Shown here in pieces: positions 63,563-64,000 of a stretch of DNA of 64,000 bases. The stretch comes from Pseudaeromonas paramecii (GTDB taxonomy: Bacteria > Pseudomonadota > Gammaproteobacteria > Enterobacterales > Aeromonadaceae), in contig NZ_BAABFC010000004.1 in NCBI RefSeq assembly GCF_039540575.1, positions 11,810-75,809 on the forward strand, in the 5' to 3' direction. Each line of letters opens with the position of its first letter. Positions within the stretch are counted from its first letter, which is position 1. The translations under genes and the position numbers were made by a program. The notes beneath the pieces were generated by a model. It made no database searches. It saw only the letters and a program-made list of their open reading frames with translations, and was not told the origin of the DNA.

Positions 63563-63769
63563 ATGGAATTACATCTTACCGAAATCTCAAGTGCTTACCT
63601 GTTCACGGAGTACCTGCATAACCTTGGAGCCAAGGTGCCCCGTTTCAAGCAAGACTGGGAGTTTACCGTGGAAGGTAAGATCATGGCGAAGGTGAAGGTT
63701 TGTCAGGAGGGTCGGCCGCGCTATTACATCAGCGCCTCCCACATGGGGCCGCAACGTAGCGCGCACTGA
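63563..63769 (+). CDS. Small hypothetical protein, 68 residues
   Basis: ATG 63563 with GAGG nine bases upstream. MELHLTEISSAYLFTEYLHN is followed by an alternating strand pattern (WEFTVEGKIMAKVKVCQEG) and a basic tail. Balanced composition suggests a real small alpha/beta protein. Family not recognised. Followed by a terminator at 63825. Confidence 0.6.
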   Translation: MELHLTEISSAYLFTEYLHNLGAKVPRFKQDWEFTVEGKIMAKVKVCQEGRPRYYISASHMGPQRSAH

Positions 63770-63824
63770 TCACCTACCGGCAGACCGCTTGCGCCAAGCT
63801 GCAAGCAAGTAGTGGTGTGCAAAC

Positions 63825-63856
63825 AAAAAGGCCCCCCGATCGCGGGAGGCCTTTTT
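63825..63856 (+). terminator. Terminator of the 68-residue ORF
   Basis: GGCC-CCCC / GGGAGGCC stem with five A before and five T after. Confidence 0.8.
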
Positions 63857-63881
63857 GCTTTTACGTTCAAAGCGAAATAAT

Positions 63882-63913
63882 AAAAAAGGCCTCTTGAATT
63901 CAAGAGGCCTTTT
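63882..63913. terminator. Terminator of the rRNA operon (bidirectional)
   Basis: Perfect AAAAGGCCTCTTG-AATT-CAAGAGGCCTTTT palindrome, written in arms. On the minus strand a six-T tract follows, just beyond the 5S rRNA 3' end. Confidence 0.88.
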
Positions 63914-63926
63914 CACTTCGTATTGG

Positions 63927-64000
63927 GAGCCTGGCGGTGTCCTACTCTCACATGGCGAATGCCACACTACCATCGGCGCTACAGCGTTTCACTTCTGTGT
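63927..64000 (-). rRNA. rrf: 5S ribosomal RNA, 3' portion
   Basis: On the minus strand the sequence reads AGAAGTGAAACGC-TGTAGCGCCGATGG, TAGTGTGG, GAGAGTAGG and ends CGCCAGGCT, the conserved 3' two-thirds of 5S rRNA. The 5' part lies beyond the right edge, with the rRNA operon presumably continuing there. Confidence 0.93.

Overview
The window is a GC-rich gammaproteobacterial chromosome segment. Gene content and order (rsmD / ftsY-ftsE-ftsX-rpoH, rmuC-nsrR, a complete menA / menFDHBCE set next to RNase II, a ModE-type molybdate locus, CsrB-type sRNAs, FabR, YeiE/YeiH, KefC plus ancillary protein) suggest the Aeromonadales, something like Zobellella, Oceanimonas or Oceanisphaera. That assignment is inference from protein resemblance; no 16S gene is in the window, only the 3' part of a 5S rRNA at the right edge.

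Layout. 1-13.9 kb is core: trkH 3' end, rmuC-nsrR, tRNA-Pro(CGG), glpX, a general porin, carbonic anhydrase, rpoH, ftsXEY, rsmD-yhhL, yhgN, a LysE exporter with an AraC regulator, yecH and an untracked 50-aa ORF. 13.9-15.2 kb is protein-free and holds two tandem CsrB-like sRNAs on the minus strand, each with many GGA motifs, its own terminator and a matching upstream palindrome. 15.2-23 kb carries fabR, mltF, a yfcZ-like gene, oligopeptidase B, and a kefG/kefC/sirB2 operon. 23.5-29.4 kb is a molybdenum locus: a Mop-type molbindin, modE-modD-modB-modC, then two adjacent modA-type genes behind palindromic sites. 29.5-34.4 kb has glycerate kinase, yeiE/yeiH and a lysine 6-aminotransferase-like enzyme. 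34.7-40.3 kb is an AfuABC/FbpABC-like import operon followed by an inositol-monophosphatase-family enzyme and a dual-specificity phosphatase, suggesting uptake and dephosphorylation of a phosphorylated solute.

40.3-46.8 kb is the accessory part. A 3.5-kb AT-richer island with unknown proteins is bounded by long imperfect inverted repeats and contains two nearly identical REP-associated tyrosine transposase cassettes, each bracketed by inverted GTAG-headed palindromes. Next to it is an unknown two-gene operon: a Rossmann-like protein with a glycine-rich membrane hairpin, and a protein with a PD-(D/E)XK-like nuclease signature plus glycine-rich hydrophobic segments. This pair is my best candidate for an undescribed system.

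47-64 kb returns to core-like content: a LacI-family regulator, a YdgA-like protein, a soluble two-PAS chemoreceptor, an endonuclease/exonuclease/phosphatase-family protein, rhtB-menA, the menFDHBCE operon (almost all junctions overlapping), rnb, ppnP, a small unknown ORF, and the 3' end of a 5S rRNA gene. All functional calls come from reading the sequence; no database search was run.
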